DNA of 6,308 nt from Thermoprotei archaeon (GCA_015661745.1 DQVL01000066.1:1-6308), one strand, 5' to 3'. Numbered from the stretch's first letter, positions 1 through 6,308 are shown. Translations and numbers: made by a program. Notes: generated from the sequence alone by a model not told the origin.

Positions 1-7
1 TAGTTAT

Positions 8-478
8 ATGGATTATAGAGTTGTACTCGTGGATATAGATGTGCTTAAGCTTCACGAATATACAGATCTAGAGACTTTAACAAAGTTATTTAAAGACATT
101 GTTGGTAGGGGAATATTAATTTATCCCATAGTCGCAGATCGAAAAACTAATATAGTTTTGGATGGTGCACATAGGGTTACTGTCTTAAAGCTTGTAGGAT
201 GCAAATATGTACCGACAATATATGTTGATTACAGCGATTCTGACATCGTTGTTGAAAGTTGGAGGAAAGATATAAAATTTGATAAGAATGATGTTATTAG
301 GGCAGGTCTTACAGATGATAAGCTTCCTCCCAAGAGTACAAGACATATGATTAAGATTGGAGATGACTATCAACACATAACATATATTCAAAAGAGAGTC
401 GATATACCCATAAAGAATCTCCTCCCTCAAGAAGCATCCACTATCCTTGAAGATCTAGATAACATCCATCGAATGTAA
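8..478 (+). CDS. SerK-like ParB/Srx-fold protein, probable free serine kinase family
   Basis: 156 residues. The order of motifs matches the free L-serine kinase (SerK) family, a ParB/sulfiredoxin-like fold that phosphorylates serine to O-phosphoserine for cysteine synthesis in archaea such as Thermococcus. Visible are LKLHE (residues 13-17), whose Glu17 fits the catalytic Glu of SerK; LDGAHRVTVLKLVGCKYVP (51-69), the signature nucleotide-binding loop; VDY (73-75); ESWR (83-86), whose Trp85 fits the functional Trp of the family; and LPPKSTRH (106-113). The loop reads DGAHR instead of the usual DGHHR. The protein is shorter than Thermococcus SerK, which I recall as roughly 240-250 residues, so it may lack a C-terminal part. 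The frame is open for the 6 bases before the ATG up to the window edge, so an upstream start is possible; the N-terminus nevertheless aligns well to the family from this ATG. It is followed by its own intergenic promoter for elp3, so it probably ends a separate transcript. Family call is fairly firm; activity on serine is inferred. Confidence 0.75.
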   Translation: MDYRVVLVDIDVLKLHEYTDLETLTKLFKDIVGRGILIYPIVADRKTNIVLDGAHRVTVLKLVGCKYVPTIYVDYSDSDIVVESWRKDIKFDKNDVIRAGLTDDKLPPKSTRHMIKIGDDYQHITYIQKRVDIPIKNLLPQEASTILEDLDNIHRM

Positions 479-486
479 TCCACAAT

Positions 487-500
487 CATATATTTATAAT
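487..500 (+). promoter_or_regulatory. Putative archaeal promoter (TATA box) of elp3
   Basis: The core TTTATAA lies at 493-499 in the only non-coding gap between the SerK-like gene and elp3. With the usual archaeal distance of about 26 bases from the TATA centre, transcription would start near 521-523, where a T-A step is present. That gives a leader of roughly 12-22 bases, just enough to include the G-rich SD-like run at 526-532. No strong BRE is visible upstream. AT-richness makes chance TATA-like matches common, so this is inference from position. Confidence 0.5.
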
Positions 501-525
501 TCTTGTCGTTGTTGGATTATTAGAT

Positions 526-532
526 AGGGGGT
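526..532 (+). promoter_or_regulatory. SD-like G-run upstream of elp3
   Basis: AGGGGGT can pair with the ACCUCC of the 16S rRNA 3' end, using one G-U pair in place of A-U. It lies only 3 bases (counted from the last G) before GTG 535 but 12 bases before ATG 544. Neither spacing is ideal. A second weaker match, GTGA at 535-538, sits 5 bases before ATG 544. The start of elp3 is therefore uncertain by three codons. Confidence 0.45.
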
Positions 533-534
533 AA

Positions 535-2151
535 GTGAATAAAATGTCTAAAGAAGCGCTTACAGGGGATAGATTTGAAGCAGTTGCAAGGTATGTTGAG
601 GAGAATCTTTTATTGATTTATCAGAGTCGGGGATCTATATCAAATGAGGATATTCAGAGAGTAAAGTTAAGTGCCTCAAAGAAATTTAATCTTGGATATA
701 CACCTTCAAATGCCGCTCTCCTTCCACATATTAGTAATCCTAAGATTAGGGATTACCTTTTGATGAAGCCTGTTAGAAGTATCTCTGGAATCGTTATTCT
801 TGCTATAATGACCGCACCATTTGAATGTCCCCATGGTAGATGTATTTATTGTCCACATGTTCCAGGCGCTCCAATATCATATACAGGTAAAGAACCTAGT
901 GCTATGAGAGGTATAAATTTCCAGTTTGATCCGTATGAGCAGATAAAGAGTCGTATTAGACAGTTGGAGGCGATGGGACATTATACAGATAAAGTTGATA
1001 TTGTTATCCAGGGTGGAACTTTTAACCAAACCCCAAGTTGGTATAAAGAATCGTATATGAAACGTTTATTCGAATTTTTTATTGGGGATCAGCCTAAGAA
1101 ATTCCCAGACGACCTTATCAAGGCTGAGAGAAGTAGATATAGGATAGTTGGGCTGGCCTTTGAAACTAAGCCGGATGCATCTAAAAAAGATGATATTGAT
1201 TGGATGCTGGAGCATGGAGGTACTCGAGTAGAACTGGGTATTCAGACCCTCTACAACGATGTTTATAGGTTTGTAAATAGAGGTCATAATTTACGTGATG
1301 TTATTGAAGCGACCACCCTCCTTAAAGACGCTGGATTTAAAGTTACATACCATATAATGCCGGGGCTTCCATTAACATCTATAAAGGAAGATTTACAAGT
1401 ATTTGAGAAGATATTTACAAGTTATAATTATATGCCTGACCACCTTAAAATATATCCTACCCTTGTATTAGAACATACTGGTCTTATTAAACTATGGGAG
1501 CGGGGTGAATATAAACCCTTGAGTACTGAGGAGGCATTAAATCTTATAAAAATTGTAAAGTCAACATTTATCCCAACATGGAATAGGATTATGAGGATAA
1601 ACAGAGATATTCCCTCCACAGAGGTTATTGATGGTGTGAAGAAACCAAATCTAAGACAATTGGTACATGCGGCAATGGATGAACATGGAATTAGATGTAG
1701 ATGCATAAGATGTAGAGAGATTGGACATAATATTATCAAGAAAAACATTCAAGAGGTTGATCCTCAAGTCATAATCAGGAAATATAACGCAAACGGTGGA
1801 CTTGAGTTCTTCATAAGTGTTGAAGACCCATCTAATGACTTGATCCTCGGATTTATAAGACTTAGAAAACCATCTCCAAGAGCATGGAGACCTGAGATAA
1901 TATCAGCTGAAACCTTCTTGGTCAGGGAACTCCATGTATATGGTAGAAGCCTTCCAATCGGGGGTTCAGGATCTTATCTATCGTGGCAACACCGTGGCAT
2001 CGGTGCTAAGCTACTGAATATAGCTGAGGAAATCACCTCCTCAATGGGTGGAGATAAAATCGTAGTTATAAGCGGTGTTGGTGTACGTGAATATTATTAT
2101 CGTTTAGGTTATCAACGCGATGGTCCTTATGTAAGTAAAGTAATTAAGTAG
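535..2151 (+). CDS. elp3: Elp3-type tRNA uridine(34) acetyltransferase / carboxymethyl-forming radical SAM enzyme
   Basis: 538 residues, the normal size for Elp3. The enzyme uses acetyl-CoA and a SAM-derived radical to begin cm5U modification of the wobble uridine of tRNAs; archaea usually have Elp3 without the other Elongator subunits. The radical SAM cluster cysteines are C98, C103 and C106 in the spacing CX4CX2C (CPHGRCIYC), followed by SYTGKEPSAMRG (115-126) and GGTF (160-163). The central part keeps Elp3 signatures such as MPGLP, LKIYPTLV and RDIPS. A cysteine knuckle CRCIRC (388-393), then REIGH, matches the zinc site known in prokaryotic Elp3. The C-terminal GNAT domain has RELHVYG, the acetyl-CoA loop QHRGIGA (485-491) and ISGVGVREYYYRLGY (512-526) with the conserved tyrosines. 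No catalytic motif looks damaged. The start is GTG 535 or ATG 544; I keep GTG because a G-run precedes it, but ATG is equally possible. gatD follows after 51 bases with its own promoter. Confidence 0.97.
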   Translation: MNKMSKEALTGDRFEAVARYVEENLLLIYQSRGSISNEDIQRVKLSASKKFNLGYTPSNAALLPHISNPKIRDYLLMKPVRSISGIVILAIMTAPFECPHGRCIYCPHVPGAPISYTGKEPSAMRGINFQFDPYEQIKSRIRQLEAMGHYTDKVDIVIQGGTFNQTPSWYKESYMKRLFEFFIGDQPKKFPDDLIKAERSRYRIVGLAFETKPDASKKDDIDWMLEHGGTRVELGIQTLYNDVYRFVNRGHNLRDVIEATTLLKDAGFKVTYHIMPGLPLTSIKEDLQVFEKIFTSYNYMPDHLKIYPTLVLEHTGLIKLWERGEYKPLSTEEALNLIKIVKSTFIPTWNRIMRINRDIPSTEVIDGVKKPNLRQLVHAAMDEHGIRCRCIRCREIGHNIIKKNIQEVDPQVIIRKYNANGGLEFFISVEDPSNDLILGFIRLRKPSPRAWRPEIISAETFLVRELHVYGRSLPIGGSGSYLSWQHRGIGAKLLNIAEEITSSMGGDKIVVISGVGVREYYYRLGYQRDGPYVSKVIK

Positions 2152-2157
2152 GGTTGG

Positions 2158-2176
2158 ATAATTGAAACATAATTAT
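2158..2176. repeat. Short perfect inverted repeat in the gatD promoter
   Basis: ATAATT (2158-2163) and AATTAT (2171-2176) are exact reverse complements separated by the 7 bases GAAACAT. The repeat overlaps the presumed BRE and the first half of the TATA region of gatD, where a dimeric winged-helix regulator could bind. The arms are short and AT-only, so chance is a real possibility. It is too weak to be a convincing terminator stem for elp3. Confidence 0.35.
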
Positions 2177-2183
2177 ATTTATT
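2164..2183 (+). promoter_or_regulatory. Putative BRE/TATA promoter of the gatDE operon, leaderless
   Basis: GAAACA (2164-2169) resembles an archaeal BRE and is followed by the TATA-like run TTATATTTA (2173-2181). Its centre near 2177 is 26 bases before A2203, the first base of the gatD ATG. The expected transcription start therefore coincides with the start codon, giving a leaderless mRNA. This agrees with the lack of any SD in the 15 bases before gatD, which are mostly T and A. Confidence 0.55.
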
Positions 2184-2202
2184 TATCTTTATAGATTTTG
2201 GA

Positions 2203-3522
2203 ATGAATACTTTTGCTGAACTCTTTCTAAAGAAATTTGGGGTTAAATATGGAGATTACGTATCTGTCTATCTTAATGATGGCTCAAAACTTAATGGAGT
2301 GTTGATGCCAAAACATATTTTCTCTCATGCTGAGACAATAATCTTAAAACTTGATAATGGATATAATGTGGGTATACACTTTTCAAAGATAAATAGGATT
2401 GAGAAGATCGAATATCAATATGAAGTTACCAATAATATATTCAGGGTTAGACATCAAAGCCGTAGGTCTAATCTACCGAAGATAAAGATTTTAGCTGTTG
2501 GTGGTACAATTCTAAGTAAAGTAGACTATAGAACTGGGGGAGTAAAGTCTGCAGTAGATCCTGATGAACTCATAGATATAATCCCCGAAGTTCTCGATAT
2601 TGCAGATATAGAAACCGAAATTATAATGAGTAAGTATAGTGAACATCTCACCCATGATGATTGGAAGATTATATCTGAAAAGGTGTATAAAGTATATCGA
2701 GAGGGTGTTGATGGAGTCGTTATCCTCCATGGAACAGATACTCTGGGATATACAAGTGCAGCATTAAGCTTCTCTCTAAAGGGTATTGGAATCCCTATTA
2801 TACTGGTTGGGTCCCAAAGATCAAGTGATAGACCTAGTTCAGATGCTGCCGTCAATCTATTGTCGGCATTATATTTGGCTGGTAATTTCAAGTATTCAGG
2901 TGTATATGTTGCAATGCATGATGGTTCATCCGATGATTTAGTAGCTGTTCATCTTGGTACTCGGGTTAGGAAGAATCATACAAGCATGCGCTCAGCTTTT
3001 CAATCTATTGATATTCCTCCAATTGCATTCGTCAGAAACTATACAGAAATTCTATATCAAGAGTTTTTAGGCGAGTTAAATATGAGGTTGAGGGGTGAAG
3101 AGGCTATAGAATTTAAACCCGTGTTTTCAAAAAATGTTGCATTAATTAAGTTTTACCCGGGAATGTCACCAGAGATATTCAAGTTTTTTATGAATGATTA
3201 TAAGGCTATTATAATTGAGGGCACTGGGCTTGGGCATGTATCAGATAAGGTTCTTGATGTTTTAAGAGATATAGTGAGATCTGGGATAAATGTCTTTATG
3301 ACTTCTCAATGTATATGGGGTAGGGTAAACCTTAATGTATATGATACCGGTCGAGAGCTTCTTAAAATCGGTGTTATTCCACTTGAGAATATGTTGTCTG
3401 AAACTGCCTATGTAAAGGCGAGTTGGGTTATAGGAAATTATGGAGAGGAGTATCTGACCGAATTGATGCCTGTAAACATAGCTAATGAGATTATCCCCAG
3501 AAGTTTTGTGGGGTTGAGATAA
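2203..3522 (+). CDS. gatD: Glutamyl-tRNA(Gln) amidotransferase subunit D (asparaginase-like)
   Basis: 439 residues, matching the roughly 435-440 of archaeal GatD. GatD is the L-asparaginase-like subunit that frees ammonia from glutamine or asparagine for transfer to Glu-tRNA(Gln) held on GatE. Residues about 15-70 form the small N-terminal beta domain (GDYVSVYLNDGSKLNGVL and KLDNGYNVGI), followed by a basic linker and the asparaginase-type domain from about 93. The catalytic threonine is T102 in LAVGGTILS; the second triad is HGTDT (176-180) with T178 and D179; the lysine is K257 in TRVRKNHTSMR. SQRSSDRPSSDA and IEGTGLGH, typical of GatD, are also present, and the protein ends in the usual NIANEI stretch. 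GatD rather than plain asparaginase is shown by the N-terminal domain and by gatE overlapping its stop codon. The ATG lies about 26 bases after a TATA box and has no SD, so translation is probably leaderless. Confidence 0.97.
   Translation: MNTFAELFLKKFGVKYGDYVSVYLNDGSKLNGVLMPKHIFSHAETIILKLDNGYNVGIHFSKINRIEKIEYQYEVTNNIFRVRHQSRRSNLPKIKILAVGGTILSKVDYRTGGVKSAVDPDELIDIIPEVLDIADIETEIIMSKYSEHLTHDDWKIISEKVYKVYREGVDGVVILHGTDTLGYTSAALSFSLKGIGIPIILVGSQRSSDRPSSDAAVNLLSALYLAGNFKYSGVYVAMHDGSSDDLVAVHLGTRVRKNHTSMRSAFQSIDIPPIAFVRNYTEILYQEFLGELNMRLRGEEAIEFKPVFSKNVALIKFYPGMSPEIFKFFMNDYKAIIIEGTGLGHVSDKVLDVLRDIVRSGINVFMTSQCIWGRVNLNVYDTGRELLKIGVIPLENMLSETAYVKASWVIGNYGEEYLTELMPVNIANEIIPRSFVGLR
3510..3514 (+). promoter_or_regulatory. 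SD sequence of gatE inside the end of gatD
   Basis: GGGGT, within the last codons of gatD, can pair with the 16S rRNA tail (one G-U pair) and ends 7 bases before the gatE ATG. With the TAATG stop/start overlap it suggests coupled translation of the two subunits, which work as a tight complex. Confidence 0.5.
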
Positions 3523-5414
3523 TGAATAAATATGTAAGGTATGGTTTGAAAGTTGGTTTGGAGATTCATTTCCAATTAAACACAGGTAGAAAATTATTTT
3601 GTAGATGTCCACCAGAGATCTCTAATTCGTCTAAAGGAATTAGATTTGTAAGACGTCTCAGACCAACTCAAAGCGAATTAGGGCAGGTAGATCCGGCTGC
3701 CCTTTTCGAGTTTGAGAAGGGATTAATAGTTGAATATATAGCACCAGATAAATATTCATGTCTTGTTGAGGCGGATGAAGAGCCTCCCCACTATCCAGAT
3801 CTTAAGTCTATAGAGATAGCAATTAGACTAGCAAAGTTTTTTGGTATGAAGATTGTGGATGAAATCCAATTTATGAGGAAGATTGTTGTTGACGGGTCAA
3901 ATACTACCGGTTTTCAAAGGACAGCTGTTGTAGCATATGATGGGAAATTTACTTTAGATGGTAAAAAATATGGTATTCAATCCATTACGGTTGAGGAGGA
4001 GGCGGCTAGACTGATAGAACGTGTTGATAATAAGGTTATTTATAATCTCGATAGACTCGGGATACCACTTGTTGAAGTGGCAACAACTCCCGATATAAAT
4101 TCACCTAAAGAAGCGGTTAAGGTAGCTAGATATATAGGTGGTTTAGTTAAATCTACAGGGTTTAAGAGGCGGGGGATTGGAAGTGTGAGACAAGATGTGA
4201 ACATATCAGTATTGGGAGGGACAGTGGTTGAAGTTAAAGGTATCCAGCGACTTGATACCTTAGAAAAAACAATAGAATATGAATTTAACAGACATATCAA
4301 GCTACTTGAGTTGCAGAGGTTATTAAAAGAATCTGGATTATCCATAGATACACTTGATATTTCGGAGTTTATGGATGTAACAGAAATAATTTCTAAGTCA
4401 GAGTCAAAGTTAGTTAGCCGTGTGTTAAAGAAGGGTGGACGTTTTTACGGTGTTAAGATCCCGGATTTTAGTGGTTACCTAGGATATAAGATCGTTGATA
4501 AGACTTTTGCGAGGGAAATTTTAGAAAGAATACGATTTTGGGCAGGGATAACGGGTTTATTGCATAGTGACGAACTTCCTGGATATGGATTATCAAGAGA
4601 TATTGTTAATGGGATTAGAAGGTCTCTAAACTGTAGTGATAGAGATGCCTTTATTATAATAGGTATATATGATGAGGAACAATTACCATTGATTAGGGAA
4701 AAAATAATTGAGAGGATTACTGAGGCGTTTAAAGGTGTTCCTTATGAGACTAGAGGAGCAACTGAAGATGGTAGAACATATTATATGAGGCCTAGACCAG
4801 GTATGGCTAGGATGTACCCTGAGACTGATATTCCTCCAATAATTGTTGATGATGTCTTAATCGAAAATGTATCTAGGATAAAACTCTCTGATCCAAAAGA
4901 GGTTGAACATAAACTCATAAATATATATGGTTTATCTGGTGAGATGGTTGATGAATTGATTGATAATGATGTTGTTGACCTTTTCATTGAATTAAGTGAA
5001 AACTTCGGTAGGAAATTTGGTTATAGATATATATATCATGTCATAGTAAGTATTCCAAAAAGCCTTGAACGTGAGGGATATGATACATCTAAGATTAATG
5101 AAGAAGTGCTTAGAAAGATTTTTGAGGGTCTCTGGAATGAATCTATTGTAAAGGAGTCAGTTACTGATATATTGAAGAAGGTATGTGAAGGGATTAAGAT
5201 TGATGATGCTATTAAATTATATAGTCGTTTAAGGGCATCTATAGATGATGTTAGGGAATACATATCTGGGGTATTAGAGGAGAGGGATGATATACAAAAT
5301 CTCCCATTAGATATTAAGCGAAAGAGACTTATTGGAATTGCCATGGAAAAATTTAGGGGCTTAATAGACCCGAAAATCGTAGTTAATATTGTGGAGGAGC
5401 TTATAGATGAGTAA
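3522..5414 (+). CDS. gatE: Glutamyl-tRNA(Gln) amidotransferase subunit E
   Basis: 630 residues, the usual size of archaeal GatE. GatE binds misacylated Glu-tRNA(Gln), activates the glutamyl side chain with ATP and Mg2+, and amidates it with ammonia from GatD to give Gln-tRNA(Gln). The N-terminal GatB-type kinase domain shows GLEIHFQL (12-19) with E14 and H16, KLFCRCP (24-30), DGSNTTGFQR, TVEEEAARLIE (156-166), IPLVEVATTPDI (181-192) with E185, and RQDVNIS (223-229). From about 285 to 411 lies the AspRS-like insertion that separates GatE from GatB. The catalytic domain resumes with TEDGRTYYMRPRPG and ARMYPETDIPP (414-439). The rest is helical: a cradle domain, then a YqeY-like tail from about 560 that reads tRNA shape. 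All motifs look intact. The ATG overlaps the gatD stop by one base (TAATG), so the two are co-expressed; the 3' end overlaps the next gene by 8 bases. Confidence 0.97.
   Translation: MNKYVRYGLKVGLEIHFQLNTGRKLFCRCPPEISNSSKGIRFVRRLRPTQSELGQVDPAALFEFEKGLIVEYIAPDKYSCLVEADEEPPHYPDLKSIEIAIRLAKFFGMKIVDEIQFMRKIVVDGSNTTGFQRTAVVAYDGKFTLDGKKYGIQSITVEEEAARLIERVDNKVIYNLDRLGIPLVEVATTPDINSPKEAVKVARYIGGLVKSTGFKRRGIGSVRQDVNISVLGGTVVEVKGIQRLDTLEKTIEYEFNRHIKLLELQRLLKESGLSIDTLDISEFMDVTEIISKSESKLVSRVLKKGGRFYGVKIPDFSGYLGYKIVDKTFAREILERIRFWAGITGLLHSDELPGYGLSRDIVNGIRRSLNCSDRDAFIIIGIYDEEQLPLIREKIIERITEAFKGVPYETRGATEDGRTYYMRPRPGMARMYPETDIPPIIVDDVLIENVSRIKLSDPKEVEHKLINIYGLSGEMVDELIDNDVVDLFIELSENFGRKFGYRYIYHVIVSIPKSLEREGYDTSKINEEVLRKIFEGLWNESIVKESVTDILKKVCEGIKIDDAIKLYSRLRASIDDVREYISGVLEERDDIQNLPLDIKRKRLIGIAMEKFRGLIDPKIVVNIVEELIDE
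5393..5399 (+). promoter_or_regulatory. Strong SD of the first winged-helix gene, inside gatE
   Basis: GGAGGAG lies in the last codons of gatE and ends 7 bases before ATG 5407. It is the best SD match in the window. It supports 5407 as the true start despite the 8-base overlap with gatE, and suggests this protein is made efficiently from the gatDE message. Confidence 0.75.
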
Positions 5415-5862
5415 TATAACTCTTAAGCTAGTATACAAATATGGTGGTGTCTCACTCGAGTTGGAACTATCCGGTGATAAAGAGGTTGTAGAGGAATTCC
5501 TTGATAAAATATTAAATAGATTTCAGATGACTGGGTACACGATTAAAGAATCAGTTGAACCTCAATCCGATGATATGAAGATGGAGAATCATATGTTGGA
5601 TGAACATCTCAATATTGAAATCCTGTCTTCCGATAGTCTTCCAGATATAATTAATAAAATTTTTTATAGTGGCTGGGGTAGAACACCCAGAAGTTTACGT
5701 GAGGTTATGGATATACTTAATAGATATGGTCTCTTCTATTCTAAAAGCACCGTTGCAGTAACTCTTAAGAGGTTAGTTGAGAAAGGGTCCTTGAGAAGAA
5801 TTAAAGGTAAGGATGGAGTATTTAAATATGTAACATCAACACCAGTAATGGGTGACAAGTAA
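5407..5862 (+). CDS. Winged helix-turn-helix protein with N-terminal beta-strand/helix module (first of tandem pair)
   Basis: 151 residues; no named family recognised. Residues 4-40 look like two beta strands (ITLKLVYKY and SLELEL), a GD turn at G23-D24, and an amphipathic helix ending near the FL and IL positions. A polar, probably flexible stretch follows (about 45-65). The C-terminal half is a winged helix: a first helix at 79-88, a second at 96-107 (SLREVMDIL), a recognition helix at about 113-126 (KSTVAVTLKRLVEKG), and a wing with RIKGKDGVFKYV (131-142). This fits a DNA-binding regulator of the general archaeal wHTH type; the N-terminal module could serve dimerisation or ligand sensing, which is a guess. 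There is no signal peptide or membrane segment. The gene starts inside gatE with a strong SD, so it belongs to the gatDE operon. The following gene has the same architecture and follows directly, in the same frame, after its TAA. Confidence 0.85.
   Translation: MSNITLKLVYKYGGVSLELELSGDKEVVEEFLDKILNRFQMTGYTIKESVEPQSDDMKMENHMLDEHLNIEILSSDSLPDIINKIFYSGWGRTPRSLREVMDILNRYGLFYSKSTVAVTLKRLVEKGSLRRIKGKDGVFKYVTSTPVMGDK
5850..5855 (+). promoter_or_regulatory. SD deciding the TTG start of the second winged-helix gene
   Basis: GGGTGA is an almost perfect archaeal SD core (GGTGA) and lies 7 bases before TTG 5863. It sits in the last codons of the upstream gene. Its spacing supports TTG 5863 over the next candidate, TTG 5872, which has no well-placed SD. 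Confidence 0.65.
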
Positions 5863-6308
5863 TTGAGGGACTTGGAGGTAAAAATTAGATATCGAGACCT
5901 TGAAGTTGAGTTCAGAGGTGACCCTAAAGACGTCTCAAGAAAAATATTTGAATGGTTAAATAGTAATATACCTGGATTCGATGTAGCCATCAACTTATTT
6001 AAGGATCCAGATTATTTAGAGCTCTCGGAAAAGATATCCAAATACATCAAATCCACAAACTCCGGTGACATATATTTATTAGATGAATCGTCATCACTTT
6101 CTATGCATTTAAAGATACTCATAAGTTTGTCATTCATGAAAATACTTTATGTTGCTGGCTATAGAACAAGTGATGCATCAACTCTGGATGAACTTTCAAG
6201 GATACTATCTTCATCACAGAAGTCAATATCTTCTAGGTTAAGTGAATTAAGAAGTCAAGGTTATATAGATAAGATGAGGGAAGATAAACATACCAAGTAT
6301 AGGATTAA
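5863..6308 (+). CDS. Winged helix-turn-helix protein, second of tandem pair (3' end beyond window)
   Basis: An open frame of 148 complete codons runs without a stop from TTG 5863 to the window edge. The first ATG in frame is only at 6103, so a start-codon search limited to ATG would miss or shorten it. Residues 4-30 repeat the N-terminal module of the gene before: strands EVKIRY and DLEVEF, GD at 19-20, then an amphipathic helix with IFEWL. A longer helical linker follows (about 40-95). A winged helix closes the protein: helix TLDELSRIL (107-115), recognition helix at about 117-131 (KSISSRLSELRSQ) and wing YIDKMREDKHTKYRI (134-148). By alignment with its neighbour only a few residues should be missing. 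It is probably a DNA-binding protein; its target is unknown. It abuts the previous stop codon with no gap, in the same frame, with an SD at 5850-5855, so it is co-translated. No named family is recognised. Confidence 0.8.
   Translation, partial: MRDLEVKIRYRDLEVEFRGDPKDVSRKIFEWLNSNIPGFDVAINLFKDPDYLELSEKISKYIKSTNSGDIYLLDESSSLSMHLKILISLSFMKILYVAGYRTSDASTLDELSRILSSSQKSISSRLSELRSQGYIDKMREDKHTKYRI

Noticed and set aside
1690..1716. AGATGTAG occurring twice within 20 bases
   Set aside because: The copies encode the repeated Arg-Cys pairs of the zinc-knuckle CRCIRC in elp3, so coding constraint explains them.
1428..1748. Minus-strand open frame of about 106 codons opposite elp3, rich in hydrophobic and cysteine residues
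   Set aside because: The composition comes from the complement of the elp3 zinc-knuckle and flanking codons; it is not a credible membrane protein and has no start signals.
2176..2199. T-rich stretch after elp3 as a transcription terminator
   Set aside because: The runs are only 3-4 T long and the same bases are better explained as the TATA region and initiation zone of gatD. Termination here cannot be excluded but is not supported.
2526..2891. Minus-strand open frame of about 121 codons opposite gatD
   Set aside because: It lies wholly within the well-conserved asparaginase domain of gatD, shows no recognisable motif and has no promoter or SD of its own. It is a by-product of the codon pattern of gatD.
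3262..3612. Minus-strand open frame of about 116 codons across the gatD-gatE junction
   Set aside because: Both genes on the other strand are certain by motif, and the translated product has no coherent domain. No gene is supported.
5736..5993. Minus-strand open frame spanning the junction of the two winged-helix genes
   Set aside because: Both + strand frames are supported by domain architecture and SD sequences, and the reverse product has no motif.
5863..6308. Possibility that the second winged-helix frame is a decayed pseudogene
   Set aside because: It has no internal stop or frameshift over 148 codons, keeps a full winged-helix pattern and has a well-spaced SD, so an intact gene cut by the window edge is more likely.

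Overview
This window is a gene-dense, AT-rich stretch of archaeal chromosome with every recognisable gene on the + strand. The archaeal call rests on the GatD-GatE pair, an amidotransferase known only from Archaea. It is supported by a eukaryote/archaea-type Elp3, TATA-like promoters about 26-30 bases before the genes, and Shine-Dalgarno (SD) sequences inside the operon beside an apparently leaderless first gene. Heavy use of AGA/AGG for arginine and ATA for isoleucine, together with a SerK-like protein, fits a thermophile-type archaeon, perhaps of the Thermoproteota/TACK side. The sequence alone does not settle the lineage.

Layout: (1) 8-478, a short ParB/Srx-fold protein of the free serine kinase (SerK) family, which may begin upstream of the window. 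(2) A 56-base gap with a TATA-like element and an SD-like G-run, then elp3 (535-2151), a complete radical-SAM/GNAT tRNA wobble-uridine enzyme. (3) A 51-base gap with a second promoter and a small inverted repeat, then gatD (2203-3522) and gatE (3522-5414), which overlap by one base. (4) Two consecutive small genes, 5407-5862 and 5863 to the window end. Each has a short N-terminal beta-strand/helix module followed by a C-terminal winged helix. The first overlaps gatE by 8 bases. The second starts with TTG directly after the first one's stop codon and runs off the end.

How the genes fit together: GatDE converts misacylated Glu-tRNA(Gln) to Gln-tRNA(Gln), and Elp3 starts the cm5U-type modification of wobble uridine in tRNAs that include tRNA(Gln) with a UUG anticodon. 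The middle of the window is therefore a tRNA-function block. gatD, gatE and the two winged-helix genes look like one transcript, so the winged-helix proteins may regulate this operon or simply travel with it. The least explained part is this tandem pair, whose shared architecture suggests duplication of a whole gene and whose N-terminal module I cannot name.

There are no RNA genes, mobile elements, CRISPR arrays or gene-free stretches above 60 bases.
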